From a virus, in the IMG/VR virus record IMGVR_UViG_3300010399_000039, positions 1-64,000 of that record: DNA of 64,000 nt; one strand, given 5' to 3'. The notes beneath the pieces were generated by a model. That model saw only the letters and a program-made list of their open reading frames with translations. It searched no databases and was not told the origin of the DNA. Below are positions 53,801 to 59,388 of the stretch, piece by piece; position 1 is the first letter of the stretch; each line of letters opens with the position of its first letter. A program made the position numbers and the translations under genes.

Positions 53801-54363
53801 TTCCGTTTGGACTGCTCGGTGGGAATGTCTCCACTTACCGATCGCGCAAAATGCCAGATCGAACACAATCGGAAGCCGAGCGCTACGCTACGGGATTCTT
53901 ACGTGAGAACATGGGCCAGACCTCAGAGAACCCAGCCGACTACAAACGCCGCACGCTGATTACCGAACTCGCCGCAGCGAAGAAAGCCGGAAAGCCAACG
54001 GATCGCATTGAGCGCGATCTTGCGGCGGCGGGCGGGCCTTTGAGTCCGAAGGAACAAGAGCGTGTCACCGAGCGCGTCGCCCAGACCCCACTTGAACATG
54101 CATATCCGCATCTGCACGAAGATCAAAAGGCGGAAGTGCTTAAGGTCGCAACCGATGCCGAAAAGCAAATGATCGAACCTCACTATCGAAAGATTGAAGA
54201 ATTGCAGGACAGATTTGTGAACGCACTGAAAGCGCAGCCGGGCTTCGCGGACAAGTCACCCCAGGAACAGAAAGAGGCCATCAAGAAGGCGCTTTCTTAC
54301 GCAAGAACACTCGTCCATAAAGCGGCGAAGCGAAGCCGCGCCAGCATTCCCGCTCCACAATAG
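44875..54363 (+). CDS. Giant polyvalent ejection protein with lytic transglycosylase, ParB-like and metallopeptidase modules, 3162 aa
   Basis: One uninterrupted frame of 9.5 kb ending in TAG. Modules seen: residues 40-155, an SLT lytic transglycosylase (KQESGYNRKAV with catalytic E65, GALGIGQLLPETAKRYG, AAGYFAGEGA); three FxIEDYFGD motifs at about 6, 163 and 189; residues about 1215-1330, a DdrB/ParB-like polyvalent domain (SHDVELRPNPHFPEG, VESGNGRVIMLRRIY); about residue 1757, an HEIFH zinc metallopeptidase motif in a context typical of phage polyvalent proteins (GARAWEGYFREG as possible third ligand region); long coiled-coil segments at about 1900-2600; a C-terminal segment with one hydrophobic helix near 2841-2858 (MALLFGALAAVGLTSL). 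Such proteins are ejected ahead of DNA to cut peptidoglycan and protect the genome. No RNA polymerase motif is visible. No good ribosome site precedes ATG 44875, so translation may be coupled to upstream genes. Confidence 0.85.
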   Translation: MAETDFRIEDFLGDSPSPAGGSYPADPEYDPIPGDDRSQNRAYARKEAAKRRLDPDFVDRLFKQESGYNRKAVSNNGALGIGQLLPETAKRYGVTDPFDAKQNIDASLSHIEDLHRRFNGDTRKVAAGYFAGEGAAEKALANPRGNPKTKAYADQIAGRAPSFQIEDYFGDGPQSPVAAPQVQVSAKPFQIEDYFGDTPTASPGLPETNVVAEAPPAVIEAPAQAPNLRPPTTPKIAPQGPTGVEINLTEHLRSGQTPTPQDIGKLSYQGLGFTDEEAADFAKAVLSKPHVSQQDIASVFYQPADEGSTKVLLARAAQDEGGRVILPDLEAHNSDAKRSWLQHYRAEKGKQATSDKRSAEIERLAALPESKREDAATKFALAQEKAGTPLTPEERKRLGGGPLPMGGAVLTDLGSIIRGAGEGFVAPTIKGVGRLFGSEKTKEFGAWIEQTAREREALYGRQGSIGEAERTVGAIAPALATGSVGAMASLGALGSYGQGKSAPVAAAEGALTYLGLKGVGQMMRYIKAPNLFRGLQALTDDEIKALDEAVTTGKMKPADAAAAAEAETARRILEASKFFSADKAPTGLSRGDLESLQSWIASGRITETQAERLAQKVVSEQVKAGAAVPTLTEGQSISPTLEKVLGGAFLATVPTLVETAAGNPPTSESMFHNLVLAALAEGSGALKGKAETKPERGKIEEVSREEVGTKQGEPLVANKTDEVPLGTKAVWRSADGDIPVIVTGDLGVKNGRRFVQVAESKAGIPVDELAGAPKENLSDSDKGPVPTTVQGKPTASAEEAAGETAPSPEAKPEGKVTTTTKGESDAEAIRRDQEKLREARSAGTESKGTSSADVHQEGVGRQPVEPSEVTARGQAEEQVTEKGAETPTAPVRKLAHERFGEVTVAENQDGVEAGHLRVKDSTGDEHVIQNPRLHGNQLAAFVKPEPVQPVAETPPAAPTPLQPPSKPAIPLSKQPAAPSKPSVAAPKPQVPAADAFSQALSVRLEEKRQSAAEQFKQRVRESRGAPKLYQEPGSQRIGIFNKDGKLVGTASLSESSDPQKWVNRNYPKDHTWGPLTMEGEGKKQIASGREKQANILAQTKTPQAYEDIELPDEVKRPLLEIAQSFMAEGEADYSKLVANFEKLLGGDFEYVVDVLPTVVAHAEKLQRLRSAPSDKIDLAPGEAKEKAAVIGKPSRVVTPRGIEAQTRFALFESDQPITSHDVELRPNPHFPEGVQNRDRAKVSSEDDLQQKIKRFEPEYLGKSIEAGRGAPIVGPDMAVESGNGRVIMLRRIYRDHPEQAAKYRAWLKENAAKFGMTPAQVEAMKQPILAQIRATEFSPAERIQFAEQANEDTQLKLSPVEVARGDARKLSAGLIAQFKPSEDGDILAASNREFVKGFLDQVVGPSRGDLLTSDGSLNQTGVDRVRNAIFARAYADTDAGISALEKLAEETDVNTKRVINAMVTVAPRFVELKQMITGGGRYALDLSPDLAEAAKQLALVRESGITVDEFLRQGQLFGENLSRVQKKLLWTLNENARSATKLSQVLTNYLDAVDAIGDPRQQSFFSQNVPTKEEILEAAVRRTQDADQSNIATAAEQAIGGAREGLFTERQSAAAAGTQAAPAGSSKSADVAPKKTEVKPAVTATDRQSFRRALIEQWGYSEEVAHRTSEVMEALAQSYVYDLKQSDPKTDAAKVKRAFYETVRIAPAVKSVFNRGTFDPNDPNILKQGELASTEFTQTGEAIIRAGQNPNASSAIHEIFHGSLPILARLANQPTAPATLKSAIGAILEHSGFEGIPEYLRQHQGWVDGSATQADRDSYRAGSEKGARAWEGYFREGNAPTSALKAAFDKFKEWLSRIYQRIRPDMEMSDSVRRAFDRILGGEREQAALKIKEADHWNFRRSSFASPETEAKFRDIVRQAAVESGGEHKAPVSREQHLERVAELEPDLIKEVKSLRQIQIASREVFTAAAQYAQTLTNQAQQLRAQITPATLPHEQLELEDKIAALEHDATEIMAHTIGVRSEFGRNLALLAAQKTDQLAPEKVLAFGKKLAAQKGLDQNSRTWRTAAQKLVGLSNEIQGAQTEKNRIQKERKAVQDGTATKATKRAPWQSVMLGNLKAQANEASARLQELYGKKLYQEGSLTADEMDRVKAKFEFLKAEAKKTSQPLRTAVDDYIRQGGLFGAELSPAQQGALMEMANPTRRAALKTEQASLFETSPTLESRREQSQIDKAGPSNLLFQEDDIPSVAHDIATILAARVAEESQTKKGLPLDRILEEMRASFPDIIGEYEEQIKATADSLLKDARRQALVSAARNPEQAMSARAELARDIADARRAVKEAEKAAAKKKAQMDAAWEADNVKAQKEAARLWDKSNAEWRKASEEAETQLPKAEIQAQRVFERQQRAAVIEEAKRETEAAKIQEQARLEEVADAAREELKRAREAAMESIKSNVAAPARERKAAERKAAAASRKWNAPIIQAASEARARITQPDYVPTIDDLAAIAADKTFEPGMTGAQLHAEMQQYGKPYTKNIPQIRHAAAELKSNASKAAIQRRLEAKAAGRAEGLTKPAEQQQAREDYAKWQQEELARLAAEEAWQTKRVQTAKRDLAKEFAKLQKPSKLDVTLDLLGLPISLASSVDLPHLRQGIPTLMNHPRAWFESLMKSFSTWTEGQMETRLNELERSPLAELAHLSGLKQSGLEARRNPLSRLAREEQFQNRIAQMVPHVRVSERQYTTGMDVMRYKVFELHAEKMLNKFPPALHPEMYSEIARIVNIMTGVGDLGSFTHYAPFLNRFVLYATRYLVSRFQLLGMLRSPAFYRGQPWEVRKIAAKEAYGYVGKMALLFGALAAVGLTSLDVDDDDFLKLRVPKTNQKWDLTGGMGGYVKTLFKLARSAYRKSTGQREFAGDSAGDTIQQFVRSKLAPAPATLWDWKTGKTYTGEPFTWGGKVGELVTPMVARDIFDAIKTDGARGAVMIPFGLLGGNVSTYRSRKMPDRTQSEAERYATGFLRENMGQTSENPADYKRRTLITELAAAKKAGKPTDRIERDLAAAGGPLSPKEQERVTERVAQTPLEHAYPHLHEDQKAEVLKVATDAEKQMIEPHYRKIEELQDRFVNALKAQPGFADKSPQEQKEAIKKALSYARTLVHKAAKRSRASIPAPQ

Positions 54364-54364
54364 C

Positions 54365-54393
54365 TTGACCAGTCCCGTGCCTCGGCGTACACT
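54365..54393 (+). promoter_or_regulatory. Probable promoter after the giant gene
   Basis: TTGACC (54365-54370), a 17-base gap and TACACT (54388-54393), starting 2 bases after the giant gene stop. Predicted start about 14 bases before ATG 54414. Layout matches 14936-14964. Confidence 0.55.
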
Positions 54394-54413
54394 CGCGGTG
54401 AAATGAATCACCG

Positions 54414-55223
54414 ATGACACTCGACAAGATTAAGACTATCGCCATCGTCCTCGTCTGCGTCCTTGCGATCCTCGTGCTCGGCGAGAGCGCCTACACGATT
54501 CACGTCCTTCGCCCGAAGGCCATCGAAACCGTTTCCAATCTGAACGACACAACCGGCGACGTGAAGGAATACGTTCACGAACAACTCGCGATTGTCAGAA
54601 GCCCCGCTTTTCAGAAGAACATCGAACATTCATCAGAGGTCGGGGACATCACCGCCAAAACAATCGCGCAGATCGCGCGGCGCACGCTTCCACGGGTTGA
54701 TAGGGCAATCGACGAACTGACGGCGAGGCTTGTGACTCTGGATACGGTGCTGGTCAGCGTGAGAGGCGTAAGCGACGAAGCTCGCGTCCAGGTCAAACAC
54801 AACGGTGACGAAGCTACAAAGACTCTCGCATCACTCAACCGAACGATCTCGGACGTCGACACCCGATTCAGCAAGATACTCGATGACGGCGCATTGATGC
54901 TTGAGACCGCGAACCCAAAGCTGCAGGAACTTCTCGATCACACAAGCGCCGTGATGATCGACGCGGACGGCACGATAAAATCCTTCCAGCCGGTAGGCGT
55001 CAATCTGGCGGGTATCACGGCAGACTTCAACGCAATGACGACGGATTCAAGGAACAAATTGCATGAGATTCTGTTTCCGGCGCCGAAGCACGGATGGGCG
55101 CGCGTAGGTCAGGTTGCCACGTACCTGCTACGGCCCGTCTTTGAAGGAGCGCGGCTTTATTTCCAACTAACCGCTTTGCCGGTGCGGATCACTCAGCCAG
55201 TGCCATTACCGAAGGCACCATAA
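54414..55223 (+). CDS. Membrane-anchored coiled-coil protein, 269 aa
   Basis: N-terminal transmembrane helix (IKTIAIVLVCVLAILVLGES, about 6-25), then a long helical region of methyl-accepting-receptor/DUF948-like character (ETVSNLNDTTGDVKEYVHEQ, ARVQVKHNGDEATKTLASLN). Periplasmic coiled coil is predicted. Could be an inner-membrane spanin-like part of the cassette that ends with the lipoprotein at 56604, but this is inference. Confidence 0.58.
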   Translation: MTLDKIKTIAIVLVCVLAILVLGESAYTIHVLRPKAIETVSNLNDTTGDVKEYVHEQLAIVRSPAFQKNIEHSSEVGDITAKTIAQIARRTLPRVDRAIDELTARLVTLDTVLVSVRGVSDEARVQVKHNGDEATKTLASLNRTISDVDTRFSKILDDGALMLETANPKLQELLDHTSAVMIDADGTIKSFQPVGVNLAGITADFNAMTTDSRNKLHEILFPAPKHGWARVGQVATYLLRPVFEGARLYFQLTALPVRITQPVPLPKAP

Positions 55224-55233
55224 GGAGCGGCTA

Positions 55234-55554
55234 ATGGACGATCTGCTAACGGAACAACTCACGCTGAAACTCGAAGCCGTCCTGACCGACCTTAGAGCGG
55301 GCAAGCCGTTTTCGGTTGGCACCCATCCCGAATTGCTCGTCTTGATGCTCGGGATGTCGAGTGCGGACGCGGTGGACGTACCGGACAACAATTCGTGGCG
55401 CGAACTCGGGCAAGGATTAGCTGCGACTCTGGCGGAACTGTTTGCGAGCGTCGAACAAAGCCACTTGAAAGCTTTGGCTGTTCGGTACGTGAAGGAATAT
55501 CGAGAATTTCTCGCGCGGCGTGAAAGCATGATCGCGCAGGCAGGAACATCATAG
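55234..55554 (+). CDS. Small helical protein, 106 aa
   Basis: GGAG site (AAGGAG) upstream. Helical, mostly hydrophobic-acidic with ELFASVEQSHLKALAVRYV and a basic C-terminus. Not recognised; in the 54.4-57.3 kb unit. Confidence 0.55.
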   Translation: MDDLLTEQLTLKLEAVLTDLRAGKPFSVGTHPELLVLMLGMSSADAVDVPDNNSWRELGQGLAATLAELFASVEQSHLKALAVRYVKEYREFLARRESMIAQAGTS

Positions 55555-55562
55555 GAGGCTCG

Positions 55563-56129
55563 ATGAAAACAAAACTTGGATTGTCGTTACTGGTCATTCT
55601 CGCATGCTTAGTCGCCGCGCCCGCGCAGCGCCATCATCTCGCGAAGACCGGCAATTCAACGGAGATGCAGAACCGAATCGCGAAAGCAGCCAAGGGGCTG
55701 AGTTGGGAAAGCGAGGGTTCTGACAACCTGCGCATTTTCTTCTTACAGGCTGCTCCGATACATCCTGCTCATCCTGACGGAACATTCGACGCTGAACTCG
55801 TTCGAGACATCGAGGATCAGCTAAGAGACTGGGCAAAGAAGCTGCCCGGAACCTATAAGCCGGTTGGTTACAAAACCATCGAGACTGAGACGATAGAAGA
55901 CCTGCTTGATAATTTGTTGAACCCGGAACCCGGATCGAACGGTGAAGTGGATAAAGACGAAGCCTTCGCGTCAGCAAAGTGGGCAGTGCTGAAAGACGTT
56001 GTGAATGAGTTGGTGGACACGCAGGTCTACTGGCTCGGGAGCGAAGAAAATTATCAGCTTATCGTGGTCTGTGGAGTGGATAAGCAAGGAAGCCTCGTTG
56101 GGTTCTGGATGAGACATTGGAGTTCATAA
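55563..56129 (+). CDS. Exported NuiA-like putative nuclease inhibitor, 188 aa
   Basis: AGGAGG site. Signal peptide MKTKLGLSLLVILACLVAAP with likely cleavage before QRHH. The mature part has the pattern of the nuclease A inhibitor (NuiA)-like family: AAKGLSWESEGSDNLRIFFL (family: GL-x-SE-x-D with hydrophobic strand), a TIEDLLDNLLNPEP loop, ELVDTQVYWLGSEENYQLIV (family: VKVYRVG then hydrophobic strand) and GVDKQGSLVGFWM at the end (family: G-x-DG-x-x-G). NuiA binds and blocks the secreted nuclease NucA. A phage version with a Sec signal would act outside the cytoplasm. Assignment is by pattern only. Confidence 0.6.
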   Translation: MKTKLGLSLLVILACLVAAPAQRHHLAKTGNSTEMQNRIAKAAKGLSWESEGSDNLRIFFLQAAPIHPAHPDGTFDAELVRDIEDQLRDWAKKLPGTYKPVGYKTIETETIEDLLDNLLNPEPGSNGEVDKDEAFASAKWAVLKDVVNELVDTQVYWLGSEENYQLIVVCGVDKQGSLVGFWMRHWSS

Positions 56130-56130
56130 A

Positions 56131-56400
56131 ATGAAGCCAGAAATCTCTAGCGGTGTCGGTGCTGTCCTCTCAAACGATGACCCGAGGATGATCGAGTGGG
56201 AACAATTCAAAGCGCGCGGCGAATACGCGAACGCTGTGAACTGGGCCACCTACCCTTCTGTGAGCGTAGAGATGTCAGAGGATGGTAAGGGCGAAGTCGG
56301 AATCACGCTGCACTACGATCATATCGAGGGCTCGATGTGGGCTGCGTTCTGTGCTGGATTCAATGCCGCAATAGCACAAGAAAACCGAAAGGCGGAATAG
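56131..56400 (+). CDS. Hypothetical protein, 89 aa
   Basis: Starts just after the previous stop. Contains GMVEWEQF-like strand pattern (MIEWEQFKARGEYANAVNW), a VSVEMSEDGKGEVGITLHY beta hairpin and a helical end (MWAAFCAGFNAAIAQ). No family recognised. Confidence 0.55.
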   Translation: MKPEISSGVGAVLSNDDPRMIEWEQFKARGEYANAVNWATYPSVSVEMSEDGKGEVGITLHYDHIEGSMWAAFCAGFNAAIAQENRKAE

Positions 56401-56403
56401 TTC

Positions 56404-56607
56404 ATGCGCGCCAGCGACGCTCAATCGCCAAACTCCACGTTAATCCTTCGCGCCTACAACGGTCGTATTACCGGCGCTGCTCCCGGCGAGCCCGAGCGTG
56501 ATCTCGTAGACGGTGAGGTTGAACCTGCACAGCAGCTTTTGTCTGTCTTTGCGGGTGAACAGACAATGAGACAAAACCGGACAGAATCAAAAAAGGAGAC
56601 TCAATGA
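56404..56607 (+). CDS. Hypothetical protein, 67 aa
   Basis: Short, Pro/Glu-rich (GAAPGEPERDLVDGEVEPAQ) with a basic C-terminus; overlaps the lipoprotein gene by 4 bases. Unknown. Confidence 0.45.
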   Translation: MRASDAQSPNSTLILRAYNGRITGAAPGEPERDLVDGEVEPAQQLLSVFAGEQTMRQNRTESKKETQ

Positions 56608-57062
56608 GAATCAGACCACTAATCTTAACCATCCTTGCTTTCTCGCTGACAGCCTGCGTGAAGCAGACCGCCGATCAGCCACCGGGAACGGCGATCATCA
56701 CCAACTTGAAGTCAGCGCTTCACGTCGCGCAGGTAGCAACTGCCAGCGCCAAGGATGCGCTACCGGCGTTGATGCCGAATGCGGACGCGGAAGACATCGC
56801 CACAGCAAACGCGATTCTTAAAGACGTAGATACCGCGCTTGGCGTGCTGAATACGAAGATCGCGCCCTACTCATCCTTTGACACCAGCAATCAGGCGCAA
56901 ATCAAGCAGGCCGTCGTGGACACGCTGGATACGCTCAAGGCTTTGCAGTCCGCGCAGGTGACGCATATCAAGAACGCGAAGTTGCGGGATCGGGTGAATC
57001 TTGGGTTGAATCTGGCGAGCGGGGCACTGTCGCTGTGGAACCCGCCAGCTCCGAGTGCGTGA
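56604..57062 (+). CDS. Lipoprotein, 152 aa
   Basis: Signal MRIRPLILTILAFSLTAC with a lipobox (LTAC) and Cys at residue 18. Mature part helical (LKSALHVAQVATASAKDALP, DVDTALGVLNTKIAPYSSFD). It would be lipid-anchored in the periplasm, possibly the outer-membrane partner of the protein at 54414 or a superinfection-exclusion lipoprotein. Confidence 0.68.
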   Translation: MRIRPLILTILAFSLTACVKQTADQPPGTAIITNLKSALHVAQVATASAKDALPALMPNADAEDIATANAILKDVDTALGVLNTKIAPYSSFDTSNQAQIKQAVVDTLDTLKALQSAQVTHIKNAKLRDRVNLGLNLASGALSLWNPPAPSA

Positions 57063-57333
57063 TGGGCCGAAAGATGACCACAAAAGAGATTTGGGAGCTA
57101 CCAAAAAAGAACGGCGGCTGGATGCCTTTATCGAGCGATACCTCGACCTCGATGAAACGACGGGCAATAGGACGCTTGCAGAAAGACATGAAATGCAGGA
57201 GATCGCAGAGGCGATACTTCCAACGCTGATCCGATATCGACAAGAAGTAAGAAGTAGAATCTGCTCTGGTTTGAGACACGATGAGTGCGTAAGATGCCAG
57301 CCATCGACTTCCCCTATCTCGGCGATCCCGTAA
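57055..57333 (+). CDS. Hypothetical protein, 92 aa (GTG start)
   Basis: GTG 57055 overlaps the lipoprotein end by 8 bases. Helical, charged (KERRLDAFIERYLDLDETTG, AERHEMQEIAEAILPTLIRY). The last 25 residues look random. Last gene of the rightward cluster; the facing operon ends at 57386. Confidence 0.5.
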   Translation: MRDGPKDDHKRDLGATKKERRLDAFIERYLDLDETTGNRTLAERHEMQEIAEAILPTLIRYRQEVRSRICSGLRHDECVRCQPSTSPISAIP

Positions 57334-57385
57334 CCGTGCCCGACAAGCGAAGCCCTGTCCACAACATTCCCTACAACTCGAACGG

Positions 57386-57865
57386 CTACGACGAACCAAT
57401 CAGCGCGAGGCGCAATCGTTCCTCAATTTCAATCGGCAACGCCCATAATCCGAATCCATTAGGACCGTCAGCGCCCAGCAGTGCTGCTTGTACGTCTTTC
57501 ATTAGCCCGACCAACACCGCCCGCTCCCTGCTCTGTGATTCGAGGGCGGCGAGCAGCTTACGATACTCTGCCTCCATTTCAGCATGGGTATCATGCGACG
57601 GATAGCCACGATAGAAGTGGTCCAGTGCCCACCATATCCTCTCAACTGCGCGCTTTGCATCAATCAACCCCGCTACGTCATCGGGCAGAGGCGGGGTAGC
57701 TCGGCGGTTCCAAGATGCCAGCGCTACGTGATAATAGCTGGACGGACAACCCGACGTTAGACACATCACCGCTGTATACGGTTCCGATTCCACACGGCCA
57801 ACGTACTTTGTATCTACGTCCGGTTTGCTGCCACAGAACGGACAGTTCAATACTTGCTCGCTCAT
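57386..57865 (-). CDS. Lar-family restriction-alleviation-like protein, 159 aa
   Basis: ATG 57865 follows GGAGG 7 bases upstream; an upstream TTG is rejected. LNCPFCGSKPDVD with SGCPSSYYHVALASWNRR is the Lar/Ral-type zinc-ribbon signature (CPFCG, C, and terminal WNRR). Lar proteins relieve type I restriction. Residues 60-159 are helical and not usual for the family. Last gene of the leftward operon. Confidence 0.78.
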   Translation of the reverse strand: MSEQVLNCPFCGSKPDVDTKYVGRVESEPYTAVMCLTSGCPSSYYHVALASWNRRATPPLPDDVAGLIDAKRAVERIWWALDHFYRGYPSHDTHAEMEAEYRKLLAALESQSRERAVLVGLMKDVQAALLGADGPNGFGLWALPIEIEERLRLALIGSS

Positions 57866-57866
57866 T

Positions 57867-58080
57867 TCATCCTCCAAACCAGTCTCGCGACATCAGTAGT
57901 CCCATAATGACCCCCATGACTAGGCTCGCGATGCACGCAATCAAAATCACCATAACGACCACCTGATCTGGCGTCATTGTTGGGATGTTCTTTTCGTGAA
58001 TTATCGCACGCAAGATGAAGCCGACAAGCAAGGCCGACCAAAATGAATAGAACCGGAAGCCCAGGTAATAGCTTGCTCAT
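57867..58080 (-). pseudogene. Small membrane protein, apparently frameshifted
   Basis: ATG 58080 has a perfect GGAGG ribosome site. The first 20 residues (MSKLLPGLPVLFILVG) are hydrophobic; the same frame then turns into a His/Asn/Gly-rich unlikely sequence. The next frame reads LLVGFILRAII then TPDQVVVMVILIACIASLVM and ends MSRDWFGG* at 57867, a clean second transmembrane helix. A one-base slip at about 58022-58035 would join them. Either a mutation or a sequence error. Confidence 0.5.
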
Positions 58081-58099
58081 CTCAAATCCTCCAAAATCA

Positions 58100-58336
58100 T
58101 TAACCGCCTAGTGTGGGCAATGGCTTACCTTCTTTCAATGCCACACAGGAAACCGACACAAAGGCCGTAGCGATATATTCGACGGTCGGCTGTTTATCGA
58201 TCTCCTGTCCGGCCCGGTAATGCTTCCAAATCAAATCTTGAACCGCCTTCGGCACCATTCGCCAATGCGCTAAACACATATGCATCTTAGGAGGCACTAG
58301 GACATCGCACTCAACGGCATGGCATCTATGTTCCAT
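58100..58336 (-). CDS. Small Cys/His-rich phage protein, 78 aa
   Basis: ATG 58336 follows GGAGG. It reads MEHRCHAVECDVLVPPKMHM with a CLAHWRMVPKAVQDLIWKHY helix and RAGQEID, a pattern I recognise from hypothetical proteins in many phages. Zinc binding through C/H pairs is likely. Role unknown. Confidence 0.65.
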   Translation of the reverse strand: MEHRCHAVECDVLVPPKMHMCLAHWRMVPKAVQDLIWKHYRAGQEIDKQPTVEYIATAFVSVSCVALKEGKPLPTLGG

Positions 58337-58393
58337 CTCAAATCCTCCAATCATCCCGGTCAATTCGGTTGGCTTGAATTGCGCGGGGAATCT

Positions 58394-58555
58394 TCACCGA
58401 AACATCTTCGGGTTGTTCCTTACAAACTCCCTCATCGCACGCCGGACTAATTGGCTGAGCGATCCCTTTTCGATTTTCGCGGCGGCACGCTCGAATCGCT
58501 GCTTGTCGGCCTTTTCAAGAAGCACCTGTGAGCGGACTAGCTGTTGTTTTTGCAT
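58394..58555 (-). CDS. Ribbon-helix-helix-like protein, 53 aa
   Basis: ATG 58555 follows AGAGGATCG. LVRSQVLLEKADKQRFERAA then GSLSQLVRRAMREFVRN is the beta-helix-helix pattern of CopG/Arc-type regulators. It overlaps the 3' end of the ASCH-like gene by 19 bases and may regulate the leftward operon. Confidence 0.7.
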   Translation of the reverse strand: MQKQQLVRSQVLLEKADKQRFERAAAKIEKGSLSQLVRRAMREFVRNNPKMFR

Positions 58556-59203
58556 TCGATCCTCTTGAAGGTTATTACCCAGACCCACGGGTTCTTTTCC
58601 CATCCGTAGCCGCGCTTCGCATTCAACCCGTCCCATCCGAGCCGAAACTTGCGGACCGGATCGAAAGAGAGGCTTTCCTTGCTACTGTAAAATTCGCGCA
58701 TCTGCCCGTCCCATCCGCCGCGCAGACCGAGGGACTCCATCCCTTCCGCTTTTGCGTCTTCTTCGCTGATATCCCGAAGCCGCTCAACGCGAATGTCGGT
58801 TGTCTCAAGCGTGATACGCGAGGCCCATCGGGGCATATGGATTGAAGGACGCCAGCGATTGAGTTTATCTTCTTCATTGGCCTGCAAGAAGTCACGCCAG
58901 CGTGCGTCTGGGTCCTGAAACTCTTGAAACGTTCGCTGTGCGAGGTCGGCTCGGTACTGGAACCCGCCTTCTGGTCCGGCACCGTTTCTAGTGCGCCCGA
59001 ACCACTGCCAGCCTTCACGCACCCATAGACGGTCGCCGGGCATGCCGAACCGAGACTGCGTGGCTCGCTTCGATACCCACCCTTTGTGAGTCGCGGCGTG
59101 GATGTAGTTCTTGTCGCCAGGAAGTAAGAGCTTTGCTACCCGGCGTGTCTGAGTCTTGCGCCCTTCAAGAATCGTGTTGATCATGGGACCGCTGAATAAA
59201 ATT
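58537..59203 (-). pseudogene. ASCH-like phage protein, 3' part (gene split by the IS)
   Basis: The coding frame runs from the IS junction to TAG 58537-58539. It reads FSGPMINTILEGRKTQTRRV just downstream of the junction, LGIP-like MPRWASRITLETTDIRVERL and VWVITFKRIE at the end, the hallmarks of phage ASCH/PUA-like proteins. The first intact start left is ATG 59184 (M of MINTIL), preceded by an in-frame TAG inside the IS end. The 5' part lies at 61266-61314; together they restore a 235-residue protein in frame. Such proteins probably bind RNA or modified nucleotides. Confidence 0.85.
59196..59203. repeat. 8-bp target-site duplication, left copy
   Basis: ATAAAATT, identical to 61266-61273. Eight bases is the duplication length known for IS1595-family elements. 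Confidence 0.9.
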
Positions 59204-59247
59204 GGGAACTATATAGATGACTCCATGTACTCATAAGAATCACCAGG

Positions 59248-59388
59248 TTAGCGCTTCGCCTTCCGTGTCTTCTTTTTCGGCCTGGCGCGTGACTTCCGCT
59301 TGCGCGGTTCTTTCTCTTTCTCGACCGGGCGATAGGCCAGAACCACGTCAACAACCCGGTCTAGAATCTCAGGAGTCTGGCCGCTCAT
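59248..59388 (-). CDS. Small basic IS-encoded protein, 46 aa
   Basis: ATGA overlap with the transposase stop (ATG 59388-59386). N-terminal helix (SGQTPEILDRVVDVVLAYRP) and a Lys/Arg-rich tail (RKRKSRARPKKKTRKAKR). Translational coupling and position inside the IS suggest an accessory of transposition, but no function is known to me. Confidence 0.5.
   Translation of the reverse strand: MSGQTPEILDRVVDVVLAYRPVEKEKEPRKRKSRARPKKKTRKAKR

Noticed and set aside
44875-54363. Virion RNA polymerase in the giant protein
   Set aside because: The size recalls N4 vRNAP, but no polymerase motif is visible, and the recognisable modules are transglycosylase, ParB-like and metallopeptidase.
57294-57605. A plus-strand frame starting MPAIDFPYLGDPV
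   Set aside because: It runs antisense into the Lar-type gene, and its later part is low-complexity Ser/Ala-rich. Only the first 30 residues look natural, so I did not list it as a gene.
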